Assembly: GCA_036873135.1 (NCBI GenBank)
Contig: JAPTYO010000007.1
Span: 29,060,763-29,124,762 of the forward strand
Direction of reading: 5' to 3'
Length of the DNA stretch: 64,000 bases
Source: Clarkia xantiana subsp. parviflora
Taxonomy: Eukaryota; Streptophyta; Magnoliopsida; Myrtales; Onagraceae
Positions 46,483 through 59,396 of the stretch are shown piece by piece. Below the pieces are notes generated by a model. It was not told the origin of the DNA. It saw nothing but the letters and a program-made list of their open reading frames with translations, and did not search any database. The number at the start of each line of letters is the position of its first letter. Positions within the stretch are counted from its first letter, which is position 1. The position numbers and the translations under genes are program-made.

Positions 46483-47842
46483 TATATATATATTCATACA
46501 GATACATATTAATGCACTTCTCGTGTCCAATTACAACAACTTTATTATTGTAAAACAAGTTTACACATCATTTCAGGTATTGAATCAACTTATATTTATA
46601 TGCAAATAACTAATGTTGATTTAAAAAAATTAATCTATTTTTATAAATAATATTAGTTCGTGCGGATCTTATTAGAGTTGACCAACCAACAAACCCTTCT
46701 AACTTTTTTGCTTAAGTTTCTACACAAAAAATAATAAAAAATCTAAAAACACAAGACCATATTCTTCTTCATATTCAAATAATTGGTTTCTTTTCAATTT
46801 AGTTATGAAGTAAGCAATATTCTTCGATTATTTCGCTGGTTTGGAGGATGCTTGAAGACTCGAAATTTGTAAAGAAAACTGGTAAAATGTGATCTAATTT
46901 TGTTGTTAAAATAATATATATTCAATTGCATTATTTTAGTTTTATAGCTTATTTGTTTTTTTTACAGTATTTTTCTATTATGATAGTAGATAGTAGTCTC
47001 ATTGTGTATATAACATGTATTAATTATAGTGTAGACAACACGTTACTCTATATATATATATACATGCATAATGTCATGTGTTATAGGACTTTTAGCTTCT
47101 TCATCTTTATGTAATGATGGGAAATGGGTTAGTAACACACATTTATTCATTTGTATTTATGTTATTAGTTTAATGTTGATGTTTTTTTCATTGCCACATC
47201 ATTTCTAGGTTCGACATCACTAGATTATACGCTCTAATATCCTGTTGAATTCGACTTATTCTACAATTTTTGCAAACTATGTTCTCATGATTATATTTTT
47301 TTTTTTGTTAATGATCTATTACTTAATTATTTAATATATACTAATTCAATATGTAAGCAACTCTAAAGTCGTCGTCGATACAAAATACAACTATTTTAAT
47401 AACTATTAATAAAATATAAAAAGTAACTTTTATTTGTATCACGTTTTTTTTCTTCTTAATACTTTCTTACTGTTAATTAATTAACATTCCAAAACCTACT
47501 TAATGTATATATATTAAATATTTTTATGTTTGGATTGAAAAATATATTATATATTATATTTATATATGAAGTGGGGATACGATATGAAATCGATTACATT
47601 AAGAGTGATACGTGTATGATTTTTCCAGCAATTGTTTCATAATTTAACAGCAGATTTAGAAATTTAGATACAAAATATTGACTATCTATAAATTAAGAAA
47701 ATGGTTTATCTCATATTTTAGTCTATACGTAAAATAATAAAACAAATAGTTAAACATTCTATTTAAATAATATATATATATATACCTCATGTGTGAAACT
47801 TCATAGAATGCCACATATATATATATATATATATATATAAAA
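46483..47842 (+). mobile_element. Copy 2 of the Helitron remainder, middle part
   Basis: Collinear with about 25860-27210 and nearly identical. It ends at the A of the A|T site used by the Helitron at 47843. AT-rich, no gene. Confidence 0.9.
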
Positions 47843-48021
47843 CTAGATGCATACCCCGCGCACCGCGCGGGAAAAATATTAAATAATAATTAATGTGGTT
47901 TTTATTAAATATGTGAAAATAATTTATTTATTATGATTTTTAAGTATATATATATATATACTTATATATCAATTACATATTTTAGAGTTATATTTATAGT
48001 ATATATATATGCATTGATTCG

Positions 48022-48024
<3 letters not shown>

Positions 48025-48082
<58 letters not shown>
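48025..48082. repeat. (TA)n microsatellite
   Basis: Uninterrupted TA dinucleotide run. Similar runs lie at 49568-49618 and 50140-50206. Confidence 0.95.
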
Positions 48083-48085
<3 letters not shown>

Positions 48086-49156
48086 TAAGATATATCTTTT
48101 ACACGATTTTAATATTTTTTAAATATACAATTAAAATTTGAAAAAATAATTTAGCAATGTATTTAATTATAGTTTTTTGCCTAAATGATTTTCTATTTAA
48201 ATTAGTGTCATTAAAAAAATTAACAGACTATAAAGTATAAACACCAATCCGACAATTAAAAAAATAACATGCAAAATTGGAGATCATCTACTATATTATA
48301 TTAATTCGGTACCGGAAGCCCTCTGGACGACACGTGGACAATCCACGTAGTCACCGTTTCCTAATTTAATCGGAATTTAATAGGGGTTCTCTAAATTTAG
48401 ATATATAATATTGATTAGTTGAAAATTAAGAAGTATTTTTATCTCTTAATTTGGTCTCTACGCAATTTAAAGAAACAAATTAATTAAAAATTTCCTTTTA
48501 AATTCATTATCTATACAGTTTGGTACCGGAAGACCGTAGGCCGCCACGTAAGCAATACATATATAGAATTATAAACAATATGTCACGTTATTTAAAGGAA
48601 TAATAATAATTATTATTATTAACATATATATATATATATAAAAGATACTACGTAAAGAAAAAATCAACTTCTTATTCTCATATAGGTAATGTGTGTATTT
48701 CTTCCTTCATTATATATATATGTTAAAGCATCGTTCTAAGTATAGAACGTGGAAGCCAAAGGAAGGATATCTCATCTTTGCCAAAATATAAAATTTATTA
48801 AATAAATACATTTAGTTTTTTTTTTGGCAAAAAAATATATTCGGTATTGGTATTACAAGTTGATCAATAAATAATTATAGAAAATAATAATAATAAATAC
48901 TTTATTTTGGTTCAAAGATTTGCTACCGTTATGGATACACACGTCTAGCTAGGGTTGCCTTTTTATAATGTTAATTACTAAAGAAATAAATATAAATTGA
49001 TAATATATATATAGCACTACGTATTAAGATGTTAAGGCACTATGCTTTGAATTCTCTAATGGTAATAATTAATTTTTCTTCTTTGTCTAGATGGTCTTCC
49101 CGGATTGAGTTTTAGATTTAATAAGTTTTTTATTATTACTGCAAATCTACTTTCAG

Positions 49157-49250
49157 GATCAGATGATGATTGAGCTGAAATTTTCACAAGGCAAGATAGT
49201 GGAAGATATCATAGACGGGTATAATCGCGCCATTTACAATCTCATGTACG
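49157..49250 (+). pseudogene. Exon-like fragment of unknown gene
   Basis: TTTCAG|GATCAGATGATGATTGA ... ATCTCAT|GTACGT has acceptor and donor signals and translates without stops (DQMMIELKFSQGKIVEDI, then IDGYNRAIYNLM). Parent gene not recognised. It sits inside a Helitron and may be captured. Confidence 0.4.
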
Positions 49251-49566
49251 TACGTAATTGCAAACGTATATAAGAGAGCATGTAATAATAGTGTGCAATA
49301 ATCATCCTCGGAATATCATTGGTTATGAATTAGAGATAATACTTATCTTTTGATATATATTGCAGATACCTGGTAAATTGGTGGAGCATTTTTTCGATAG
49401 AGTCCATATCAATCTAGGTAGTTCGAATGTTACAACTTAATTATTGGCTTTAATCTTTATTGTTGATTATGAGATTATCATTATTAGATACGAAATTATA
49501 ATTATTTTTTTATTAAATAAAGAATGTCTAATTCATTCAGACAATCAATTTTTTTTCCTGTTAATA

Positions 49567-49619
<53 letters not shown>

Positions 49620-49620
<1 letters not shown>

Positions 49621-50134
49621 TAGGGTTCTGTCCCCGCGCTATGCGCGGGATGATTTCGTACAATTTCAAATCTTCATAATTCAACAAGCGTTAAGACGAT
49701 CAATAGGTTGGTGCCACTGTTTCATTAAAAATACTACAAATAATTATCATAATATAGTCTCAAATATAATAGGCTTAAATAATACTAAAATCCAGTTCAA
49801 TTTGATAAGAAAAATGCAGATAAAAACCAACCAGAGAAACCTCCATCTTTACTAAAATCTACCTTAGGTAGGTGGAGTTTCAACATTCAATCTAAAACAA
49901 AATCCTTGACCAATTGACCTTCTCTTGATTGTTTAAAAGCTGTTCAATTTCTTGTTTTGATGCTCCTTCTTAATTAGCTAAACATGAAGGGCATTAGTTG
50001 GACATATGATCATTTTACCAACAAATAATAATAATAATATTATTAATAATAATAATAATATAGTAAGAATCACAACAAAGGTGCCATAATAGAAAAGATT
50101 TTTAGGGCTCAGATGGATAAATTGTACTGGAGTA

Positions 50135-50206
<72 letters not shown>

Positions 50207-53200
50207 TACTGTCAATGTTCTTTAATGCCTCATTAAGAGCAATTAGTCTATACATGTTTTATCAAAAGATTCTCCATGTAACAAGCATTCTTCATTTCGC
50301 ATATGAGGAAGCTTTGAAAGCTCAAGAACACCAGTCCAACATCGGGTCAAAATTGTGAGCATCTACATCTACACAAGGAAAAACTACCCCACTCAGAGTA
50401 GAGTTAACTTAGCTAGTAAGAACTTCTTTCGGTATCTGCGAATTCAATGTTCAAATTTCACATTTTCCAACTATGCCAAGGCCAGGTTGCTGGTAATCTT
50501 TTATTCAACCATGACTAATCTATACCAAGCAGCATACAAGCAGCAATTGCTTCCATAGCCAAATACTAACTTTACAGAAAAGAAAGGGATTTGAAAAATA
50601 TCTCTTACAGGGATTTGAAAAAATATCTCTTACAACATAAGTCATATGCCTCCAACCACAGGGATGGAACCCCAAGACAATCCACACGCGAGGACACGAA
50701 TTGTCGAATCCAATGTAATAACATCTCTCAGTTGATCCTGCCTCAGTAGAAAAGCACAAAGATCAGAAATTTGAAGGAACTAATAAATTGATCAATGAAC
50801 TTGAATTACTTAGGAATTTATTTCAACTTACTATAAATATGGTTTCCAATTTGATGGCAGACAACAATTTAAGCAAACATATTATCGTGAGTTCACAAAA
50901 AAATGATTTTTTAACATTATATACTTGCAGTTAGACACTTATATTAAGAGTATATATACGTCAATCAAAGGGAGGATAGTGATAATATATAGATATCAAT
51001 CGCAATCTCCTTGTGTGAATTGGAAAATTCAAACATACCTAACAGAGGACTTCCTCTGAAACTTGAATCTCTGCACATCACAAACTATCACAAAATCCAT
51101 GCAGAGAAACCGAACCCTTGAGAATGGATTTCATGCTTCGGGGTCCTCCATCCATCTCTGTCCACATATCTTTCATCTACAATTATTAAATTATATGAAA
51201 AGTAGCAAAACTATAAGGTTTCATTCGTTATTCATAAGCATCATCATCAACAAACACACTATTTTAAAAACAGGGTTAAATCTATTTCATTACAAAAATA
51301 AAGAACAAGCTTGGAGTTAAAGACTCGATAACAACATGGAAATTCAGCTGATGTGTGCAGGTGCGATTTTATGAGATTGTACCTATGATGAAAATGTCTA
51401 ACCAGTAAATTTCATTTAGTAGTTCTTCTAACATCATTTCCAATACATGTCAGCACTGATATGCAAGAATTTGACATCATAACCAATTTACAGAGATTTT
51501 GGCTGTGAGTTGATGCTCTGACAACAACAAACAAAAAATATGCAGTTCACTTTCCAAATTTGAATTGTAAAGAGGGTTGTACATAAATCAACTCACCTTC
51601 TGAACTGTGTCATTTTCAAAACTTGGTTCATCTTCCATGATTTTCTCCACTTCAATCGGAGTGGATGTAGATCCGTTTCTTGTGTTCAAAGACTCTAGGA
51701 TCTGAAATACCATCGCATTACAGACATGAAAGTGAGTAAATTCTTGCCTCTAAGTGCGTCAGATCCATCATATATAACATACTAAATTATTGCCTCTAAT
51801 CCAAAAAACCTCTAGTAAACTGCTTTATCACAATAAAGATCACAGGAGCAAGAAATCAGTACTTGATACTGCCTCAATGAGCAAGAAAAAATTTTCACGG
51901 TAACGTCGACTTAAACATATAGAATCCTCCAATCATTTGCTCTAGAAATTATCTAAACAATTTGACAACTACAACAGAAGCATCAAAACACGAGAATGAG
52001 AAAGGGTCCGCAGTTAAAGGATATTAAGTTAGTACGATACTTTTTTGTAAGAGCACGGAAAATAACCATAAGCAAAAACAAGCTCATTTCTGTCGAGCCT
52101 TCATAAAGCTTGGTGGTCTAAAAATTACAGAGTTGTTGAAGTTTGAATTCGGTCTTAGCAAACTCCACAATCCAACATAACTTTGTTGTTGTCCCCCAAC
52201 AAACGTGGCCTTCCTGAGTTGAAACACAAAATGCATTGGAGATGAAAATTTTGGGCCTCCAAAACCTGCAGTACTTCTCTGCCATGCGAGAGCAAGTGCG
52301 GAGTACGTGTTTGGGGTTGAGTTAAAATAGAAGATGCTTTAGAGAGAAAATGATTTGAACCAAATTATGAAATATTGAGTCGAGATTGAAGGAGATACCA
52401 AATTAGATTGTAGAAATTTTTACACACTGATGGGTGCTGAACTATTTCGTCAGTGAGGGTAAAGACGGCTAGAGCTCTTGTTTAAGAGCTTCTCCTATTA
52501 ACTGATATTTGGTCGTCAATTTGAACTTCTCTACTGCAACAATGATGTTAAAATAACATATTCTACTCAATATTCAGGGTTGATATGCTACAGACATGGA
52601 CGAATTACAAAGATCACCAATTACAGCCTTGGCATTGCTAGATATGTTACAGACATAGACATATAACCTAGATCACCAATTACAACGGTGGCACTGCTAA
52701 TTTTAGTGTCAAATTCTTCACACAAAGTACTTCAGAAGTTGAAAATATATATGGTTAACTAAAAAACCAACTTGATAGTGGAATTAGAATAAGAACAACT
52801 GTACTACAAGCATCCAATTGAACCATCTTCAAGATTAAATGTATAAGATTGATTATAGTAAAGCAATGCATGTCAGTAGAAAGCTGAAGTTTTTCCAGTT
52901 CGTGAAACATGCAATGTGCAATTTCCTTCATCAATTGTTGATGTTCCTCCATATGCCTATAGAAAGGAAAAAAGATTGGTTCTTAAACCCGAGACAAGAT
53001 GATCATAAGCATTAACAACAGATCATATATTAATGGCTAGCAAAATCTGAAACAATTAAGTAAACAACACACTAAGCCATTGTTTATAATTTTGTGCAAA
53101 TTTAAGCGTGTTTTAAAGTAGAGATCGCATTGTACTCATCGAAAGTAAAGATCCGATGAAATCAGAATCTGAGAGTTTGAACGATTTATGAGCAGAAAAA

Positions 53201-53539
53201 TAAAAAATTCTTAACCCGAGCAACTACCACTACATGAGACGCTGCAAATATGAGTGTGAAGACTGTGATCGAGCGGTATGAGACGATTGTAGAGTAAGGC
53301 ATGGTGGGCAGAGAGAAAGTTGTTTCTGTAGCATTTGCTAGAGGAAGAAGAGTTGGGAAGCAGCGTACTGTTGAAAACAATGGTTGGTGTCTCTTGCTAG
53401 TGAATCGATTGTGGATAGATGCCGAACCGTGGCTTCTGGTTTTGGCGTAAGGGAAGTATTCAAATTTCAAGTTTGCAGCGGTTGAAGGTGAGAAAGTAGC
53501 GTTTCGGGGTGAGGGCCACTGACTTTTTTATTAGTGTAG

Positions 53540-53570
<31 letters not shown>
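49620..53570 (-). mobile_element. Innermost Helitron (3.95 kb) carrying host gene exons
   Basis: On the minus strand it starts TCATATATATATATAT (53570, after CGATA). It ends with hairpin CCCGCGCATAGCGCGGGG, ACAGAACC and CTAG (49623-49620) before T. Nearly all of the interior is a gene fragment, so this is a gene-capturing Helitron. The 5' end is set by the TC next to a TA run and is less certain than the 3' end. Confidence 0.7.
50620..53520 (-). pseudogene. Captured multi-exon host gene fragment, unidentified
   Basis: The minus strand shows several exons with splice signals. First: about 53520-53214, opening without a Met next to the Helitron end, Ser/Thr/Arg-rich (SASIHNRFTSKR, then YSTIVSYRSITVFTLIFA), with donor CTCGG|GTTAAG; it resembles an organelle-targeting leader plus a hydrophobic segment. 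Second: about 52957 onwards, CTATAG|GCATATGGAG (HMEEHQQLMKEIAHCMFH). Third: 51701-51600, TTTCAG|ATCCTAGAG ... CAGAAG|GTGAGT (ILESLNTRNGSTSTPIEVEK). Last: about 50736-50645 (DQLRDVITLDSTIRVLACGL then SWGSIPVVGGI and a stop). I do not recognise the family. The missing start codon argues for a captured, non-functional fragment. Confidence 0.55.
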
Positions 53571-53571
<1 letters not shown>

Positions 53572-55448
53572 ATCGAGAGTGAAAGTTAGGGTTAATATCA
53601 AATAATATTTTTTCGTTTGTTTTTTTGGTTGAGTTGATTATTTAGTTAGTCAATATTTTTCTATGACTCTCATCCGTAGGTCTGGCTATTCATTTTGACA
53701 TATGTTCTACGCAAAATTTTGTACGTTTTCGATAGTCAATCAGTGACTTTCAAAATTAACACGTGAAACAATCCTCGATAATATGTGCAGACAAAGGTAA
53801 ATATTTGCATCTATTTCTTCTAATTCGTTTTTTAACATGTATTATTTCATTGATAATTTATGAATAATCAACATCTTTATTTAGTTTTTTATTTTCAAAA
53901 GGCAACTATTTTAATATGTTTCCTGCATCCGTTATTTGTCATATTATGTTAAGCTATTAATTTTGTATGTCAACTATTATGACAAGTTTTTATGATATTA
54001 TTTTGTTCGGATTTTAATTAGGATTTGCATATTGTTATTGCATCAAGAGATTACCATACAATCACTTATTATATTCATCTCATCTTTTATTTATCTATAT
54101 TTAGCCGCTTTAACTTAATATAATTTCCAACATTTTAATGATTATGAATGAGTAAAATTTAAAAATAAAGCTTGAAAATAAAATCAACGATGAATAATAA
54201 AATTATTGGGTACAACTAGAAAATAAAAATTGAAAATTAAAGACGAATAATACCTATATATAATATAAATATCTAGAATAATATATTTTGTTCTATATAT
54301 ATATATATATATATAATGTGTCCTCTAATTATTATTATCATATATATATATATATATATTACTTACGTTTTCGTAAAATATATATTATTTTATTTGTAAA
54401 ATATTTTTTTGGACATTTTCCAAGTTAAAATAAATTTACATTTTCCTATTTTTTAAAATAAAAACCAATATAAAAATGAAAATTTAATAAAATTGATAAG
54501 TTATGGTCGACCAATATAGAATTTCTCTATTAATAATAGTATGATAAAATTTAAACTAGAAGAACATATGTGTAATGAAAAATAAAATAACAATAGTGGT
54601 ATATGAAATTAATGTATTATTTTTATTTATCTAGAGAGTTTCAAATAGTAATCGATAATGTGATAGGATAGTTAGGTAGATGCACACATTTAAAATTAGT
54701 ATGATAAAACATAATTTTTTATGAATTAGTATAAACAAATTGGTATATAAGATTTGAATGAAATTATAGTGTTTAAAAATATTATTATTTATATAATATA
54801 ATATTATGATAGTATATATATATATATTAAAAAATTTATTCGTCATAATTAATTTTCACATATATTATATCATTAATTGGAACAATTGAAATTTAAAATC
54901 ACACGAAATAGCCATATAATTATCCAAGAAAAGATGAATGCTCTTAAAGATTTATTAATGTATTTTCTTATTCAATAAATAATGATAAATAAATTTTTCA
55001 CTTATATTTCAATTGACATTTTTTCTCTTGCAGTGCAAAGAATTAGTATTTAAGATTATGTACAGAATTTATTATTAATATTTTAGCTTGAAATATATAT
55101 AGTTTTATTCCTCCATAATTATATATCACAATTGTTTGTGTTTAATTCATATATTTTATGAATACTAACAAAATTTTCCATTAATTTTTTTACCTCAGAT
55201 AAAAAATATTCAAACTATTATATATTATTATATGTAGATTAGACACTGTAGTATTAATATATATGTATATAAATATAAGTAACCGAAAGATAATATTATA
55301 TAAATATCATAATTAACACAAATAATTATATATATATATATATATATATATTTTACAAAGATTTATTGTGTAGTTCATATATATATATATATATAACATA
55401 TATATTTATTTAGACATTTTTTACCCGCGCGGTGCGCGGGGTTTGCAC
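53571..55448. other. AT-rich Helitron interior, no gene seen
   Basis: Several TA runs and no exon-like signals; belongs to the Helitron at 48287-55452. Confidence 0.6.
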
Positions 55449-55452
55449 CTAG

Positions 55453-56741
55453 TATGGTATAATGACGGTTAAAATAAGATTTTGAAGAATATGTTCTGAA
55501 TGAGTTTAATGAATTACTAATGATATAACTGTCGAAAAAATGACATAATTGATTGCATCTCTTAAATAATAAACTTGGGAGCGAGCATAAATTTAAGATA
55601 GACCACGTGACATAACCAATTAGTACCATAATCATAACAAAAAAAAAAAAAGCAAAAAATAACGTGTATAAACATTAAAGATGGATTTTTCCAGTTCATG
55701 GACTTTATATATTGAACACACTGAACACAATATTAAGAAAATAATTATATAAAAAACGTAGAAATTAGAACCATGCATAATATTTTTACCGTAACACTTT
55801 GTATATATCGAATATAACTCATATGCCTGCCAATCGTCGTCGACTATTGTGTTTAATAACAAATTCTCTTATATGGACGAACTTTAATTATCATATAATA
55901 TATATGGACGTAGTCAGCATTTATCCTATGCTTTTAAGTAAAGATCAACATAAATACATTGATCTTCAAGTACATAAAATTAATTACTCATCCACTCTTT
56001 ATTTTCTTGGTTCCCATCGTTAAGCTCCATCATCCATACATCAAACCATAATGTAGTTAAAAGGATTACAGTACTTACTATTTATATTAGAGATTTGAGT
56101 CCAAAAACTTACAGCAACACCTTAATTTCATGTCATTCTTGGCATTTTCTTCGTGATCATGAAACCTAACTCTATCAAACAATAAAACGAATATGGCCTA
56201 AATTAGTATCTAGGTCTAGTTTAAATATTTAACCGCAGTAAACAAATATATATTCTAGTTGAGATTGTGATTACCTTACATTGATCTCTTGAAAAGTGTC
56301 GGTGATGATGAAGTTTGTGTGGTTGGTTCATGGCGATGAGATTGGCCGAGATCAATATATAATTAATTAATTCAACAATTTAGGTATATAATATATTTTG
56401 TATATTATAATATAATCGTTGATTTATAATTAATAATGTCCTTATAGTGTTTATTATTATTCTATATATATATTGCTTATGTGGCGGCCTATGGTCTTCC
56501 GGTACCAAACTGTATAGATAATGAATTTAAAAGGAAATTTTTAATTAATTTGTTTCCTTAAGTTGCGTACAGACCAAAATAGGAGATACAAATATTTCTT
56601 AATTTTCAACCAATCAATATTATGTATCTAAATTTAGAGAGCCCCTATTAAATTCCGATTAAATTAGGAAACAGTAACTGCGTGGACTGTCTACGTGTCG
56701 ACCAGAGAGCTTCCGATACCGAATTAATATAATATAGTAGA
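55453..56741 (-). other. 5' part of the 47843-56741 Helitron
   Basis: Contains the conserved subterminal block (56475-56741). The rest is AT-rich without a recognisable gene; the short ORF at 55799-56023 has no support. Confidence 0.7.
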
Positions 56742-57620
56742 TAATAAATAATTTATTTTAATAGACACTATTCATATATTATATTAATCAAAATATAAGT
56801 TGGCAAAAAAAAAAAACTAAAATCTATAATATAATATATACTATCATTTTTTTTAAGTATACAAATAAAAAAAGGTACATAAAACATGTTATGTATGATA
56901 TAATTAATTAATTATATATAACAAAAATATATCAAGAAAAATTAGGAATTATAATTGTTCAGCGTAAATCCTGGAATATTATATAAATAAAATATTATTT
57001 AACATAACGCAACCAAACCCTAGAATATTAAACATATATAGTCACAATATATCTAACTAATACCATGTGATTGATTATAGTTGTCGATTATTCGCGTCAG
57101 CTATTATTATATATTAATATCTATTATTATATATAATATATTGATTCGAAAAAATGTTTTCTTTAAGTAGCACGTGTATATTTTTCCAATAACCATTTTC
57201 TATTTTAGTTATAAAATATTAAATAAACAATTATACTAATATACGTTCACTTTGTTTTTTAATTTTTTAATGTGCAATAATAATTAATTATGTTCCTATA
57301 GTAAATATCAATTCGAATATATATATAAGTATTTCTAGAATAACTTTTTCTATTTTATAATTTGGCAAAAAATACACCTATGAATACAATAGATGACAAT
57401 GGCAAACTAGATGCTAATAACAAAAACATCTATCTATCTCTAATGGAAAGTGAAAGAAAATGTGGTCATAAAGCTAAAAAATAAGAATTTAAGACAATAT
57501 ATTACATTTATAATAAATTTGCTGATGTTCTTTTTATTTAAATGTAAACATAATTAAGTATTTTAACTTATATTTAATTCAATAAATTTTACCCGCGCGG
57601 TGCTCGGGGTTAGTAGCTAG
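56742..57620 (+). mobile_element. Copy 2 of the Helitron remainder, 3' part with terminus
   Basis: Collinear with 27211-28089, ending in the same hairpin (CCCGCGCGGTGCTCGGGG) and CTAG at 57617-57620. Confidence 0.9.
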
Positions 57621-59396
57621 TATATAATAAAGTAAAAGGAAAGAGGGTGGGAGGACCTAGAGTTGCCACGTCAACATTTGGAGTTCATCTGAGAGTGCCA
57701 CGTCATACCCATTGTTGACCAATTATACAACTCCACCTAGGCAAACAATTAAAAAAAATCAATTTTAATCTATTTATTTCTCTTAAAAAATAGAGGTTTC
57801 AAAATATATAATATTAATTAATCTATATCTATATATATATATATAATAAAGTAAAAGGAAAGAGAGTGGAGGACCTAGAGTTGTCACGTCAGCATTTGGA
57901 GTTCATCTGAGAGTGCCACGGCAAACAATTAAAAAAAAATCAATTTTAATCTATTTATTTCTCTTAAAAAATAGAGGTTTCAAAATATATAATATTAATT
58001 AACGTGAATGGGGGAGAGGAAGAGATTATAATAGGGGATAATTAACGTGCAAATAATCTATATCTATATATATCTATATATATATATAATAAAGTAAAAG
58101 GAAAGAGAGTGGGAGGACCTAGAGTTGTCACGTTAGCATTTGGAGTTCATCTGAGAGTGCCACGTCATACCCATTGTTGACCAATTATACAACTCCACAT
58201 ACGCAAACAATTAAAAAATTCAATTTTAATCTATTTATTTCTCTTAAAAAATAGAGGTTTCAAAAAATATAATATTAATTATATATATCTATATATAATA
58301 AAGTAAAAGGAAAGAGAGTGGGAAGACCTAGAGTTGCCACGTCAGCATTTGGAGTTCATCTGAGAGTGCGACGTCATACCCATTGTTGACCAATTATACA
58401 ACTCCACCTAGGCAAACAATTAAAAAAAATCAATTTTAATCTATTTATTTCTCTTAAAAAAATAGAGGTTTCAAAATATATAATATTAATTAAGGTGAAG
58501 GGGGGGGGAGAGAGGGAGAGATTATGAGAGGGGATAATTAACGGGCAAATAGGTGGATGACAGTAATTGTGGAGTGAAGAAACGGGCGAAGAAAGCTGCG
58601 CGTACGTGTCGTGCTAAAAATGGACATTTGTCTCTCCTACTGCTTTATTATCTATATCTATATATATAATAAAGTAAAAGGAAAGAGAGTGGGAGGACCT
58701 AGAGTTGCCACGTCAGCATTTGGAGTTCATCTGAGAGTGCCACGTCATACCCATTGTTGACCAATTATACAACTCCTCCTAGGCAAACAATTAAAAAAAT
58801 CAATTTTAATCTATTTATTTCTCTTAAAAATAGAGGTTTCAAAATATATAATATTAATTAATCTATATCTATCTATATATATATATATAATAAAGTAAAA
58901 GGAAAGAGAGTGGGAGGACCTAGAGTTGCCACGTCAGCATTTGGAGTTCATCTGAGAGTGCCACGTCATACCCATTGTTGACCATTATACAACTCCACCT
59001 AGGCAAACAATTAAAAAAAATCAATTTTAATCTGTTTATTTCTCTTAAAAAATAGAGGTTTCAAAATATATAATATTAATTAAGGTGAAAGGGGGGGGGG
59101 GGGGGTGGGAGAGGAAGAGATTATGAGAGGGGATAATTAACGGGCAAATATGTGAATGACAGTAATTGTGGAGTGAAGAAACGGGCGAAGAAAGCTGCGC
59201 GTACGTGTCGTGCTAAAAATGGACATTTGTCTCTCCTATTGCTTTATTATATATATAGATAGGTATTATTATAATTTTATTATATAAAAATATTAATTTT
59301 TCATATTAAAGTCACATTTTGCACATTTTATTTTTTATTTTATAAGTTTATTTTACTTTTCACCTCACCCGCGCGATGCGCGGGTTCGGCACCTAG
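57621..59396 (+). repeat. Array of Helitron-5'-like units, copy 2, ending in a Helitron 3' terminus
   Basis: Six units as in copy 1 (starts near 57621, 57825, 58058, 58287, 58652 and 58861). The last runs on through a poly-G tract and GCTTTATTATATATATAGAT to a hairpin CCCGCGCGATGCGCGGG, TTCGGCAC and CTAG (59393-59396). Only this last unit has a 3' terminus, so about 58862-59396 may be one complete short Helitron. The extension's end is an imperfect inverted copy of the unit start (ATAATAAAG...). Confidence 0.75.

Larger units (their letters stand above)
48287..55452 (+). mobile_element. Nested Helitron of the same family (plus strand)
   Basis: It starts TCTACTATATTATATTAATT after GATCA, with the subterminal block to about 48555. 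It ends with hairpin CCCGCGCGGTGCGCGGGG, TTTGCAC and CTAG (55449-55452) before T, consistent with an A|T target. It contains microsatellites, an exon-like piece near 49157-49245, and the minus-strand Helitron at 49620-53570. No Rep/helicase found. Confidence 0.83.
47843..56741 (-). mobile_element. Helitron in copy 2 (about 1.7 kb of its own), carrying nested Helitrons
   Basis: On the minus strand it starts TCTACTATATTATATTAATT (56741, preceded by A) with the family's subterminal block (GGAAGCTCTCTGGTCGACAC ... GGCCGCCACATAAGC). It ends with hairpin CCCGCGCGGTGCGCGGGG, TATGCAT and CTAG (47846-47843, followed by T). Copy 1 at 27210/27211 shows the undisturbed A|T site. Own sequence: 47843-48286 and 55453-56741, no coding capacity seen. 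Confidence 0.93.
29396..58945. repeat. Copy 2 of the 6.6-kb tandem duplication, expanded by insertions
   Basis: Pieces 29396-32447, 46483-47842 and 56742-58945 are collinear with 22775-29395. They are separated by a Helitron at 32448-46482 (14,035 bp with its cargo) and a Helitron at 47843-56741 (8,899 bp with its cargo). Subtracting both leaves 6,616 bp against 6,621 bp in copy 1. After 58945 the unit interrupted at the joint continues normally. Confidence 0.93.

Noticed and set aside
48025..50206. Long TA runs as cruciform or origin signals
   Set aside because: Ordinary dinucleotide microsatellites, common in AT-rich plant DNA; no further signal supports a function.
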